Shown one piece after another: positions 5,855 to 14,386 of a stretch of DNA of 16,607 nucleotides. The translations under genes were made by a program, and so were the position numbers. How positions within the stretch are numbered: position 1 is the first letter of the stretch; every line of letters begins with the position of its first letter. Source of the DNA: Myxococcales bacterium (GTDB lineage: Bacteria > Myxococcota > UBA796 > SXON01); the NCBI GenBank assembly GCA_009692585.1, contig SHYX01000070.1, positions 1 through 16,607 of the forward strand, in the 5' to 3' direction. Below the pieces are notes generated by a model that searched no databases, was not told the DNA's origin, and worked only from the letters and a program-made list of their open reading frames with translations.

Positions 5855-8244
5855 GGGGTCTGGATATCGTCGATCGAGCGCGGCGCGAGCTTCGGATTGT
5901 CAAAGCTGTAGATCATCACGCCCTGGGCGGAGACGATGGTGGCGTCGAGTGCCAGTTGATCCAAGGTTTCGTCCAGAAAGTCGTCGATGCGAAGGCAGCC
6001 GTCGACCACGAATTCGTCGTAGTCTGGGGTGTCGCTGCCCTCGTCGGCGTCAGCGTTGGCGTCGGTGACGACCATGCCGTCCACGCGGACCAACATGCCC
6101 TCGTAGGGCTCGGCGTCGGCGGCCAGGGTGCAGGTGTCGTGCACGTCCGGTGTCGGCAGGTCGGCGGTGCCGGTGACCTCGATCACCGGGGAGGTCAGCT
6201 CTGACATTCCGTAGTACTCGATGTAGGTTCCGGTCACGGTCGCGACGTCCCCGGGTTGGACATCCACCGGTCCGCCCACGAAAACGTAGATGCCGCCGTA
6301 CTCGGTGGCGCCGGGCTGTTGCACGAAGAAGCCGGCGTTCGCGCGGATTGCGGTGACGACGACTCCGTCGAGCTGCACGGCGGCACCGTCCGCGAAGTCG
6401 CCGCGGCGGAGCCCGTCGATGGTGGCGGGGCAGCCGGCGCCGGCCGGATTCGGAACCGAGGGGCAGGCGTCGCAGGCGTCGGCAGTGCCGTCGGCGTCGG
6501 CGTCGGCGCCGTCGTCGTAGGTGTCGGGGCAGCTATCGCTGGCGTTGTCGATGCCATCCCCATCGCGGTCGTCGGCGCTCAGCTCGCAGTCCTCGCCGGG
6601 GACGGTGGGGCAGCGGTCGCAGCTGTCGCCGAGCCCGTCGCCGTCGGTGTCCCATTGGTTCGGATCGTAGATGCCGACGCAGGCGTCGGCGCTGTCTGCG
6701 ACCCCGTCCCCATCGTCGTCGCCGGCGGTGGGCTCGCGCAGATCGCAGGCCTCGCGCTCGTCGGTGCAGGCGTAGAGGCCGAAGAGCGCCGCGGCGTACT
6801 CGTACCCGGAGGGGACGGACTCGCCGGCCAACGCCGCCTGGAGCGTGGCCTCGACGGCGGCGAGCGTGTCGCTCAGTTCGCCGGCCTCGGCGCCCTTGAG
6901 GCAGTACTTGCGGGCCTCCCCGCACGCGTCCAGCTCGTCGCACCAGGCCGCGTGCTCGGCCAGGGCGTCGACGTACTCGGCGTGGCCGTAGACCGCCTCG
7001 CCGCCGACGATCACCAGCCGGACCTTCCGCTCGTCGGCACCGATGATGGCTCGGTAGGGGGTCTTCTGGTAGTCGAACACCGCGATGTCGGCGGCGGCGC
7101 CCGCGGCCAGTACCCCGAGCACGCCGTCCGCGCCGACGAGCCGCGCCGCGTCCTCGGTCGCCTTACGCCACAGCTCCACGTCGGAGAGGGGGCTTCCTTT
7201 GCCCATGAGCCACGTTTCGGCACAGGCCAGCTCCTGGGGTTGGCCGATGCTGCCGCTCGGGGTCCAATCGCTGCCGATGGCCCAGGGAACACCGAGGTTG
7301 GTGGCGATCTCCACGGGGGTGGTGGTCGCATACAGGGCCAGGTTGCTGCGGGGTGACCAGACCAGACCGGTGCCGGAGGTGCCCATCGCGGCGAGTTGGG
7401 CCGTGGTCGCGTCCGTGGCGTGCACATACACCTGCCCCGGGCCGGTCATGCCCAGATCGAGCATGTGGTCGATCTCGCTGGACACCGAGCCCCCGCGCCC
7501 CTCGGCGACGTGGTTCATGACCGCGTCGGTGCTGCCGGAATCGAGCTTGCTGCGCCACGAAGCGCCGTCCCCGTCGTCGACGCTGCTCTCCACGTTGCCC
7601 GAGCTGTAGCTGAGCGTGTAGCTGTCGAGGTGGGAGGCGCCGGGGTCCTCGTCGAGGTTGCGCACCCCACGCGCGATGCATCCTCCCCCGGAGCTACCCA
7701 CGGCCGACGTCGTCCCGTGGGCGATCTCCCGGGCTTCGGCCCACTGCATGATCTCGCAGCCGTAGTCCCCCGCGATGGCGTTGTACGCGTCCTTGAAGTC
7801 GTCGTAGCGTGCGTCGCGTTGCCAGTCGTAGCGGTCGGTGAATTCCGGGTCGACCTGCCAGGGCGGCAGGCTGTTGTACTGCAGGTGGTTGTGGGGGTCG
7901 ATGAGGCCCGGAGAGACGATGCCTTCGGTGCAGACGAGGGTGGCCCCGGCGATGTCGCAGCTGTCACCGGCGCAGGTGATCGTGCCCGTGCTCGGCGCGT
8001 ACACGACGTGGCCGGCGACGGGCCCGTCCGGCAGTAGGATCACTCCCGAAAGCGCGATGCGGTCGGTGTCTCCGGCCAGGGGCGTGCATGCCGGGAGCTG
8101 GGGCCCGGTGGTGTCGCCTTCCTGCCCGCTGGTGTCGGCGCCGCTGTCTTCGGTGTCGGCGGTGTCGCCGGTGTCGGGGTCCTCGGGTGGGGTGGCGGTC
8201 GTGCAGCCAGCCAGCAGCAGGAGCGGGGCGAGGGATCGGCGCAT
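5851..8244 (-). CDS. Amidohydrolase lipoprotein with TSP3 repeats and C-terminal OB-fold-like domain
   Basis: This 797-residue lipoprotein starts at the ATG at 8244 (LLLLAGC, Cys14 lipidated). An upstream in-frame extension is Arg-rich and non-coding in character. An Asp/Thr/Glu-rich linker follows. The metal-dependent amidohydrolase domain (about 60-480) begins with the strand before GLIDPHNH (114-120, the two metal-binding His), continues with GQVYVHATD and IGSDWTPSG, and ends with the small beta-sandwich GAAADIAVFD and VIVGGEAVYG. After a Cys-containing helical stretch come TSP3 repeats (DDDGDGVADSADAC and similar). The C-terminus resembles the OB-fold modules of secreted nucleases (VQLDGVVVTAI, GDVATVTGTYIEYYG). 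The substrate is unknown; the nearest type is the imidazolonepropionase-like group, which acts on cyclic amides. It heads the operon with the isomerase and methyltransferase. Confidence 0.9.
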   Translation of the reverse strand: MRRSLAPLLLLAGCTTATPPEDPDTGDTADTEDSGADTSGQEGDTTGPQLPACTPLAGDTDRIALSGVILLPDGPVAGHVVYAPSTGTITCAGDSCDIAGATLVCTEGIVSPGLIDPHNHLQYNSLPPWQVDPEFTDRYDWQRDARYDDFKDAYNAIAGDYGCEIMQWAEAREIAHGTTSAVGSSGGGCIARGVRNLDEDPGASHLDSYTLSYSSGNVESSVDDGDGASWRSKLDSGSTDAVMNHVAEGRGGSVSSEIDHMLDLGMTGPGQVYVHATDATTAQLAAMGTSGTGLVWSPRSNLALYATTTPVEIATNLGVPWAIGSDWTPSGSIGQPQELACAETWLMGKGSPLSDVELWRKATEDAARLVGADGVLGVLAAGAAADIAVFDYQKTPYRAIIGADERKVRLVIVGGEAVYGHAEYVDALAEHAAWCDELDACGEARKYCLKGAEAGELSDTLAAVEATLQAALAGESVPSGYEYAAALFGLYACTDEREACDLREPTAGDDDGDGVADSADACVGIYDPNQWDTDGDGLGDSCDRCPTVPGEDCELSADDRDGDGIDNASDSCPDTYDDGADADADGTADACDACPSVPNPAGAGCPATIDGLRRGDFADGAAVQLDGVVVTAIRANAGFFVQQPGATEYGGIYVFVGGPVDVQPGDVATVTGTYIEYYGMSELTSPVIEVTGTADLPTPDVHDTCTLAADAEPYEGMLVRVDGMVVTDANADADEGSDTPDYDEFVVDGCLRIDDFLDETLDQLALDATIVSAQGVMIYSFDNPKLAPRSIDDIQTP

Positions 8245-8273
8245 CGGGTGTCCGGGTGTGTGGGGGGGAGGCC

Positions 8274-8441
8274 CTACCCCGCCCCGAACAGAAACGCGAT
8301 CGGCAGGCCGCTTCCCGCGCCGTCGACCCACAGTTCGTCGGCATCGGTGCAGAAGTCGGCCTCGGTCACGTCGCCGCCCTCGGTGGTCAGGGTGAGGATG
8401 GCACGAGGCGGGCACGACCAATTCGGCCGTTCTGAGCACAC
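8274..8441 (-). CDS. Possible small protein of 55 residues upstream of the amidohydrolase gene
   Basis: This frame starts at GTG and ends with TAG 30 bases before the amidohydrolase start. Third codon positions are almost all G or C, and the residues are balanced (GGDVTEADF, DELWVDGAG, LPIAFLFGAG), unlike the Arg/Pro-rich frames around it. There is no clear ribosome binding site, and the frame runs on antisense into purF. It may be a small protein or the remnant of a larger one. No family is recognised. Confidence 0.33.
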   Translation of the reverse strand: MCSERPNWSCPPRAILTLTTEGGDVTEADFCTDADELWVDGAGSGLPIAFLFGAG

Positions 8442-8452
8442 CCCGGGATAGC

Positions 8453-8470
8453 CGAGACAGATGAGTCTCG
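8453..8470 (+). repeat. Inverted repeat just upstream of the purF ribosome binding site
   Basis: CGAGAC and GTCTCG form a perfect 6-bp inverted repeat separated by AGATGA. Its last base touches the purF Shine-Dalgarno sequence GAGGGG (8470-8475). It could be an operator or a small RNA hairpin. Confidence 0.35.
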
Positions 8471-8483
8471 AGGGGCGGGTTCC

Positions 8484-9902
8484 ATGAGTGAAAGCGCGAC
8501 GCTTCATCACGAGTGCGGTGTGTTTGGAATCATCGGAGACCCTGATGCAGCGCGGCTCACGTACCTGGGTCTCCATGCACTTCAGCATCGGGGGCAGGAC
8601 GGCGCCGGGATCGTGGCGCGACACGCGGGCGTGCTGACCGAGCACCGCGGCGAGGGCCTGGTCCACGACGTGTTCGACGATGCGTCCCTGCGGGCGCTGC
8701 CGGGCGACACCGCGATCGGCCACGTGCGCTACGGCACGCTTGGCGGTCCCGGACTGGAAAACGTGCAGCCCTTCCTGGCTCGCTGGCGACACGGACAACT
8801 CGCGATCTGTCACAACGGCACGTTGACCAACGCGGGACCCCTTCGGGAAGAACTGGAGGAAAGGGGCGCAATCTTCACGCGAACCTCCGACACCGAGGTG
8901 CTCCTGCACCTGGTGGCCGGCAGTGACCAGAAGACGCTGATCAACCGGCTCATCGAGGCGCTCACGCGCGTGCAGGGGGCGTGGTGTGTCCTGGTGCTCG
9001 CCGGCGACACCCTGGTGGCGGCGCGTGATCCCCACGGTTTTCGGCCGCTGGTCCTCGGTCGGCGAGGGGGTGCCTGGATCGTGGCGAGTGAGTCGTGTGC
9101 GATCGAGTTCGTCCAGGGCACGGTGGTGCGCGAGATTGAACCGGGAGAGATGGCGATCCTCGACGAAGACGGCGCGCAATCCTTGCGACCCTTCCCCCGA
9201 AAGGCGAAGAAGGCGTGCGTGTTCGAGGCGATCTACTTTGCACGGCCCGACAGCACCGTCTTCGGCACCGACGTCTACGCGGCTCGGGTCCGGCTGGGCC
9301 AGAGTCTGGCCTTGCGCTTTCCCGCGCGCGCGGACGTGGTGGTGCCGGTGCCGGACAGCGGCACGCCGGCGGCGTTGGGGTATGCGCAGGGCAGCGGGCT
9401 GCCAATGGGGATGGGGCTTTTGCGCTCCCACTACGTCGGCCGCACGTTCATCGAGCCCACCCAGCGCATCCGCGACTTCGGCGTCAGGCTGAAATTGCAA
9501 CCGAATCGTTCGGTCGTGGCGGGCAAGCGGGTGGTGGTCGTGGACGACAGCATCGTCCGCGGCACGACCGCGCAGAAGCTGGTGCGTATGCTTCGGGGGG
9601 CCGGCGCCACCGAGGTGCATCTCCGAATCGCCAGCCCGCCGATGACCGGTCCCTGCCACTATGGAATCGACACGCCCGAACGCACAGATCTGCTTGCGCA
9701 CCGCATGGACCTACCGAGAATGCGGCAGTTTCTCGATGCGGACAGCCTCGCCTACCTGGACATGGACGACGTAACCGAGGCGATGGGGGGCGAGGGGCAA
9801 CGCTTCTGTGATGCCTGCTTCACCGGTGACTATCCGGTAGAGCCTCAACAACGGCGTCGCGACATTCAGGTGCCGTTGTTCCGCGCTCCGTCCGGGGGTT
9901 GA
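8484..9902 (+). CDS. purF: Amidophosphoribosyltransferase PurF
   Basis: This 472-residue enzyme makes 5-phosphoribosylamine from PRPP and glutamine, the first step of purine synthesis, in the cytoplasm. The glutaminase nucleophile is Cys11 in HECGVFGI, so a 10-residue propeptide must be removed. HRGQDGAGI, GHVRYGT and CHNGTL follow as in the N-terminal glutamine amidotransferase domain. The phosphoribosyltransferase domain has the PRPP loop VVVVDDSIVRGTT (350-362). Four cysteines in KKACVFEA, TGPCHYGID and FCDACFTG correspond to the 4Fe-4S ligands of the Bacillus-type enzyme. The ATG at 8484 has GAGGGG eight bases upstream. An eight-codon frame (8461-8487) ends across this start. Confidence 0.97.
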   Translation: MSESATLHHECGVFGIIGDPDAARLTYLGLHALQHRGQDGAGIVARHAGVLTEHRGEGLVHDVFDDASLRALPGDTAIGHVRYGTLGGPGLENVQPFLARWRHGQLAICHNGTLTNAGPLREELEERGAIFTRTSDTEVLLHLVAGSDQKTLINRLIEALTRVQGAWCVLVLAGDTLVAARDPHGFRPLVLGRRGGAWIVASESCAIEFVQGTVVREIEPGEMAILDEDGAQSLRPFPRKAKKACVFEAIYFARPDSTVFGTDVYAARVRLGQSLALRFPARADVVVPVPDSGTPAALGYAQGSGLPMGMGLLRSHYVGRTFIEPTQRIRDFGVRLKLQPNRSVVAGKRVVVVDDSIVRGTTAQKLVRMLRGAGATEVHLRIASPPMTGPCHYGIDTPERTDLLAHRMDLPRMRQFLDADSLAYLDMDDVTEAMGGEGQRFCDACFTGDYPVEPQQRRRDIQVPLFRAPSGG

Positions 9903-9932
9903 TCCCCGCGGCTGTTCCCGAGGCGCCCGTAC

Positions 9933-9941
9933 TGGTATAGT
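9933..9941 (+). promoter_or_regulatory. Extended -10 promoter of the DnaK-PilZ gene
   Basis: TGG followed by TATAGT forms an extended -10 element in an otherwise GC-rich gap after purF. No good -35 is present (TGTTCC lies 17 bases upstream). A start near 9948 would leave a leader of about 15 bases containing the GAGG ribosome binding site at 9952-9955. Confidence 0.5.
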
Positions 9942-9962
9942 CCCCGCGCCTGAGGAAACCGG

Positions 9963-12755
9963 ATGGGTAGGATAGTCGGCATAGATCTGGGTACCACGAA
10001 CACCGCGGTGGCCGTCCTCCAGGATGGTCGGCCCCGGGTGATCGAGGATGATCGGGGGTACAAGGTGTTGCCCTCCGTCGTGAGCGCGCGTGGGGAAGGT
10101 CGGTTCATCGTCGGGCAGGCCGCGCACAATCTGATCCTCACCCACCCCGACCGCACCGTGTACGCGACCAAGCGGCTCATCGGGCGGCGCTTCGACAGCC
10201 CCGAGGTGCAGCGGTGTCGGGAGCGTTTGCAGTACGAGATCAAGGAGGGTCCTGACGGCGGGGTCCTGGTGCAGATCGGGGACGAATGGATGTCACCCGC
10301 CGAGGTGGCTGCGGTGGTCCTACAGGTGGCCAAGTCGATCACCGAGAAGGCGATCGGCGAGGTCGTCGACGAGGCCGTGGTGACCGTGCCGGCGCACTTC
10401 AACCACCTTCAGCGTCAGGAGACGATCGAGGCGGCCCGGATGGCCGGGTTCAAGTGCGATCGGCTGCTCAACGAGCCGACCGCGGCGGCGTTGGCGTACG
10501 GGCATCGCAAGAGCGTCGAGCGGACGCTCGTCGTGTTCGACCTGGGCGGGGGCACCTTCGACGTCACCGTGCTTCGGCTGAGCGCCGGGGTGTATGAGGT
10601 GCTGGCCACCAGCGGAGACACCTGGCTGGGAGGAGAGGATTTCGACTACCGCATCGTCGACCATCTCGCGGACGCCTTCCAGACACGCACCGGGAGCGAC
10701 CTTCGCACCGACCGCAACGCGCTCCAGCGCGTCAAGGACGCGGCCGAGCGGGCCAAGTGCGACCTGTCGTTCAGCGATCGGGCCAACGTGGTCATTCCCC
10801 ACGTCTTGGCGGGTCAGAACCTCGAGGCGGTGCTGACGCGCAGCGACCTGGAGTCCCTGACCGGCGACCTCGTCCAGCGTTGCCTGGACGTGACGCGGGC
10901 CGCCGTCGCCGACGCGGGGCTGCCGCTCTCCGAGGTCGATGACGTGTTGCTTGTAGGCGGACAGACCCGAATGCCGCGCGTGCGCGAGGCCGTCTCGGGG
11001 CTGTTCGGGCGGGAACCGAGTCGTGCGGTGCATCCCGAAGAGGCGGTCGCGGTCGGCGCGGCCGTGCACGGGGCGGCGCTCGCCGATCCCGACGAGCCGC
11101 AGGTGGTGCTCCTGGACGTCACGCCCTTCGACCTGGGCATTGACGCGGCTGGGGGCATGTTTTCGATGATCGTGGCGCGGAATGCGCAGGTGCCCACGTC
11201 CGAGACCCGCACCTTCGCCACCGTGCACGACAACCAGACCTCGGTGCGGATCACCGTCCGCCAGGGGGAGAGCCGGGCGGCAGCCGAAAACGAATTCCTG
11301 GGCGAGTTCGTGATGGAGGGTCTGGCGCCCGCCCCGCGCATGCAGACCAAGATCGACGTCACCTTCAAGCTCGACGCCAACGGCATCCTCAACGTCGCAG
11401 CGGTCAACAAGCAGACGGGCGAACGGCAGGTCATCACGGTGCGCAACTACGCGGAGCGCGCCAAGGATCCCCGCATGCCGACGGCCGACGAGGCGGAGCG
11501 CGACGAGGCGGCGCGCACGTCCCGGTCCGCCGCCCCGCCGCCGGTCGTCAAGGCCACGCCGGGCGCCAAGAAGAAGGCTGGGTTCCTCTCCTCATTGTTC
11601 GGCTCGGACACCTCGGGCGGCCGCAAGCCCTCCGCGCCCGTGCGGGCGGTCAAGCCCGCCGCGCCGACCCCGGCCCCCGTCGCGGCGGCGGTCCCGGTGA
11701 TCGACATGAGCGCGGTGGCCGAGGTCACGCCCGAGGACGAGGTCATCCCGGACGCCGCCTTCGCGACGGCCGCAGAGGAAGAGGACCTCTACGGCCGATC
11801 CGCTGCGACGTTGGGCATGGGCGGTACGCCGCTCCCGGACCCCCGCGGCATTGCCGAAGCATCGGTCGAGGCTGAACTGGACGCCGGCGAGCTGTTCGGT
11901 GGCCTCGAAGAAGACGACGCCGACCCCGCCACCGATGAGCCTAAGCGCATTCCGCCACCGGCGATGTTGGAAGAACTCGGGCAGGAATCAGTGTCCGAGG
12001 GACTGTTCGGGGAGGCCGTGCTGACCGACGACGCCGGCCTGGGTGAGGAGGACGCAGCCCCACCTCGAGATGGCGACGATGCAACCTTCGCCGAAGCCGG
12101 CGGGGGGGAGGTCGACGTCGATCTCGGCACCGCGCCGCCGATGTTGTCGGCATCCTTTGCCGAGCCCGAGCCGGCGCTCGCCGCCGGCCGATCTGCCGGG
12201 AATCCCGCCAGCTACGGCTTCGTCGACGCCGCCAATGACCCTTTCGCCACCGGGGCCGACGGGGCGGCCACGGCGATTCCCGTGGACGTGTTCACCGACC
12301 AGGCGATGCCGGAATTCACCCCTCACGCGCCTCCCCGCAGTCCGTTCGACGAGTCGCTCACCGCGTCGGGTGTGGTTCCGCCCGCTCCCGCCGCGGGTTC
12401 CGGAGGGCTGGACGAGCCCGCAGCGTCGCCGTCGCCAGCGCCAGCCGAGGGGGGCAAGCCGCGCCGCAAGCCCGCCCGCCTGCGGCTGCAGTACCGGGAG
12501 CAGGAGTCCTTCGTCGTGGAATACCGCGACAACCTCCGTCGCAATGGCGCGTTCATCAAGACCGACAAGCCGCTGGCCATCGGTCGGGAATGCCTCTTCG
12601 AGATCGACGCGCCCGGGCTCGTGGAGCCCCTGGTCTTCGACGCGGTGGTCACCTACCACTCCGATGGCCGCGGCGCCGAGCCTCCCGGCATGGGCGTGGA
12701 GTACCGGATGGACGACGTCACTCGAGCCAGAATCTCGACGCTCGTCTCACGTTAG
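9963..12755 (+). CDS. DnaK-like Hsp70 protein with long acidic linker and C-terminal PilZ domain
   Basis: This 930-residue protein combines three regions. Residues 1-375 form an Hsp70 ATPase domain: phosphate-1 loop [13 protein letters not shown] (6-18), [11 protein letters not shown] (170-180), [13 protein letters not shown] (192-204), TWLGGEDFD (220-228) and adenosine site [13 protein letters not shown] (328-340). Residues 380-495 are the beta substrate-binding domain ([21 protein letters not shown]). The helical lid and EEVD-like tail are missing. About 330 residues of Ala/Pro/Asp/Glu-rich, probably disordered linker follow, then a PilZ domain (about 839-928) of the Myxococcus-type paralogous group ([22 protein letters not shown]). 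In PilZ the c-di-GMP motif is normally (D/N)xSxxG; here it is N857-L-R859-R-N-G862, so ligand binding may be lost. GAGG lies seven bases before the ATG. Myxobacteria have several divergent Hsp70s, such as SglK in motility; a role here is unknown. Confidence 0.93.
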   Translation: MGRIVGIDLGTTNTAVAVLQDGRPRVIEDDRGYKVLPSVVSARGEGRFIVGQAAHNLILTHPDRTVYATKRLIGRRFDSPEVQRCRERLQYEIKEGPDGGVLVQIGDEWMSPAEVAAVVLQVAKSITEKAIGEVVDEAVVTVPAHFNHLQRQETIEAARMAGFKCDRLLNEPTAAALAYGHRKSVERTLVVFDLGGGTFDVTVLRLSAGVYEVLATSGDTWLGGEDFDYRIVDHLADAFQTRTGSDLRTDRNALQRVKDAAERAKCDLSFSDRANVVIPHVLAGQNLEAVLTRSDLESLTGDLVQRCLDVTRAAVADAGLPLSEVDDVLLVGGQTRMPRVREAVSGLFGREPSRAVHPEEAVAVGAAVHGAALADPDEPQVVLLDVTPFDLGIDAAGGMFSMIVARNAQVPTSETRTFATVHDNQTSVRITVRQGESRAAAENEFLGEFVMEGLAPAPRMQTKIDVTFKLDANGILNVAAVNKQTGERQVITVRNYAERAKDPRMPTADEAERDEAARTSRSAAPPPVVKATPGAKKKAGFLSSLFGSDTSGGRKPSAPVRAVKPAAPTPAPVAAAVPVIDMSAVAEVTPEDEVIPDAAFATAAEEEDLYGRSAATLGMGGTPLPDPRGIAEASVEAELDAGELFGGLEEDDADPATDEPKRIPPPAMLEELGQESVSEGLFGEAVLTDDAGLGEEDAAPPRDGDDATFAEAGGGEVDVDLGTAPPMLSASFAEPEPALAAGRSAGNPASYGFVDAANDPFATGADGAATAIPVDVFTDQAMPEFTPHAPPRSPFDESLTASGVVPPAPAAGSGGLDEPAASPSPAPAEGGKPRRKPARLRLQYREQESFVVEYRDNLRRNGAFIKTDKPLAIGRECLFEIDAPGLVEPLVFDAVVTYHSDGRGAEPPGMGVEYRMDDVTRARISTLVSR

Positions 12756-12761
12756 TTCCCC

Positions 12762-13571
12762 ATGGCGCCGCGCGACCAGTTGGAGTCCGAGCCCACGAGC
12801 CTCGACCGGCTGGCCGGGGACTGGCGCATCCACCAGTTGGTGGGCGGTCATCGTTTTTCGGCGGACGACCTGTTCACCGCGTGGGTCGCCGCGGAGTCAC
12901 GCCCCGACGCGGCGCGGCTGCTGGACCTGGGCGCCGGCATCGGCTCCGTCGGGCTGATGACCTTGTGGCGAATGTTGCCCAGCGCCACGCTCGTCGCCCT
13001 CGAAGCGCAACAGGTGAGCCACCGGCTGATGCGGCGCACCGTCGATGAGAACCGACTGGGCGCGCGCGTGGAGTGTCGCCTCGGTGATCTGCGCGATGCC
13101 GCCTTGGTTCCCGAGGGTCCGATCTTCGATCTGGTGACCGGAAGCCCGCCGTACATTCCGCTCGGAAAGGGCGTGGTCTCACCCCATCCCCAGCGCGCGG
13201 CCTGTCGGATGGAGTTGCGTGGGAGCATCGTCGACTACGCGATGGCGGCGGCGAGGACCATGCGCGACGACGGCATGTTCGTGGTCTGTTTTGCCGCTGC
13301 CGATCCTCGCGGGGAGCAGGCCCTCGCCGCGGCCGGCCTGGCCCTGCGTGTGCGCCAGGATGTGGTCTTTCGCGCCCGGCAGGCGCCGCTCATCACCGTG
13401 CTGGTCGCGACACGACGGTCCGGCCCCTGTGATCGCCGCGCCCCGTTCTGCATCCGCGGCCCAGACGGGGAGTGGACCGAGCCCTACTTCGAGATGCGGC
13501 GACGGATGGGGACCGAGGTGAGCCGGCCCGCTCGGCCCTCACCCGACGAAGTCGACGTCGACCGCCGGTAA
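12762..13571 (+). CDS. TrmN6/YfiC-like SAM-dependent methyltransferase
   Basis: This 269-residue protein starts six bases after the DnaK-PilZ stop and is probably cotranscribed. The N-terminal HRFSADDLFTAW, SAM-binding LDLGAGIG (54-61), VALEAQQVSHRLMRRTV and FDLVTGSPPY (122-131), followed by ELRGSIVDYA, match the family that methylates N6 of adenine 37 in tRNA1(Val). The usual catalytic NPPY tetrad is SPPY here, and the last 45 residues are not typical, so the exact target is uncertain; another N-methyltransferase of the same fold is possible. The end overlaps the convergent mqnD gene by 33 bases. Confidence 0.8.
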   Translation: MAPRDQLESEPTSLDRLAGDWRIHQLVGGHRFSADDLFTAWVAAESRPDAARLLDLGAGIGSVGLMTLWRMLPSATLVALEAQQVSHRLMRRTVDENRLGARVECRLGDLRDAALVPEGPIFDLVTGSPPYIPLGKGVVSPHPQRAACRMELRGSIVDYAMAAARTMRDDGMFVVCFAAADPRGEQALAAAGLALRVRQDVVFRARQAPLITVLVATRRSGPCDRRAPFCIRGPDGEWTEPYFEMRRRMGTEVSRPARPSPDEVDVDRR

Positions 13572-14378
13572 CCAGCCGCGTTCGGCGCCCATCGCCAACA
13601 GGCGCCGCACCGCGAGCACGCCGTCGTCGCCCATGTCGAGCGTGTCGGCGTTGGCGTACATGCCCAGGTATCGATCGAGCAGCGGGCGGGTCCGCAGGCT
13701 GACGCCCCTGGCTTCCAGCCAATCCATCGCCTCATCACGATGTGACAATGCATGCGCGATGCTGTCGCGAATCGCGGCGTCGGCTCGGGCGATCACCTCG
13801 ACGCCGAGGTCGCGACGGATGACGTTGCCCCCCAGAGGCAAAGGAAGGCCGCCGGTCCAGTCGCCCCACGCGGTGCCCACGTCGAGGAGGCCGACGCAGC
13901 CTTCGTCCGGGAAGGTGAGCCGGCCTTCGTGGATGAGCAGCGCGGCGTCGACGTCGCCGGCGCGCAGCCGGTCGAAGGTGCGCGCGTAGGGGATGATCGG
14001 CGTCACCACAGGGTCGAACACCCCGATCGCCATGCGGAGCACGAGGTAAGCGGTGGTGGTGAGCCCCGGGACGGCGATGCGGAGGCCGGTGAGGCTGGTC
14101 GGTACCCGGTCCGCCAACGCCACGACGATGGGACCGTACCCCCGGCCGACGCTGGCGCCGTGTCGGAAGAGGCGGTAGTGCTCGGCCACCCGCGGGTAGT
14201 GCGCGATGCTGATCGCGTTGATGTCCGCGCCGTCTCCGGCGGCCATCCGATTGAGCGCGTCGGTGTCCTCGGTGCGGACGTCGAAGCGCAACCCACGGTC
14301 ATCGATCAGGCCCTCCATCAGCGCCCGGAACATGAACAGGTCGTCGGGGTCCGGGGAGATCGCGGCGGTCAGGACCAT
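13539..14378 (-). CDS. mqnD: 1,4-dihydroxy-6-naphthoate synthase MqnD
   Basis: This 279-residue protein matches MqnD, which converts cyclic dehypoxanthinyl futalosine to 1,4-dihydroxy-6-naphthoate in the futalosine route to menaquinone. The start gives MVLTAAISPDPDDLFMFRAL, where the family has SPCPNDTFMF. TEDTDALNRMA, GRGYGPIVVA, AVPGLTTTAYLVLRM, LLIHEGRLTF with the catalytic His150, and GLPLPLGGNVIRRDLG are all in the expected order and spacing. It begins eight bases after the DUF4932-type gene. No other menaquinone gene is in this window, as is common for scattered mqn genes. A longer start would overlap the upstream gene and encode Gly/Ala-rich sequence. It implies a menaquinone-using respiratory chain. 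Confidence 0.92.
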   Translation of the reverse strand: MVLTAAISPDPDDLFMFRALMEGLIDDRGLRFDVRTEDTDALNRMAAGDGADINAISIAHYPRVAEHYRLFRHGASVGRGYGPIVVALADRVPTSLTGLRIAVPGLTTTAYLVLRMAIGVFDPVVTPIIPYARTFDRLRAGDVDAALLIHEGRLTFPDEGCVGLLDVGTAWGDWTGGLPLPLGGNVIRRDLGVEVIARADAAIRDSIAHALSHRDEAMDWLEARGVSLRTRPLLDRYLGMYANADTLDMGDDGVLAVRRLLAMGAERGWLPAVDVDFVG

Positions 14379-14386
14379 CGGTGCGT

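Noticed and set aside
4259..5911. 550-residue plus-strand open frame
   Set aside because: It is antisense to the methyltransferase and isomerase genes, both supported by clear family motifs.
8274..9701. 475-residue minus-strand open frame opposite purF
   Set aside because: It is mostly antisense shadow of purF, with His/Arg-rich composition; only its last 55 codons upstream of purF look coding.
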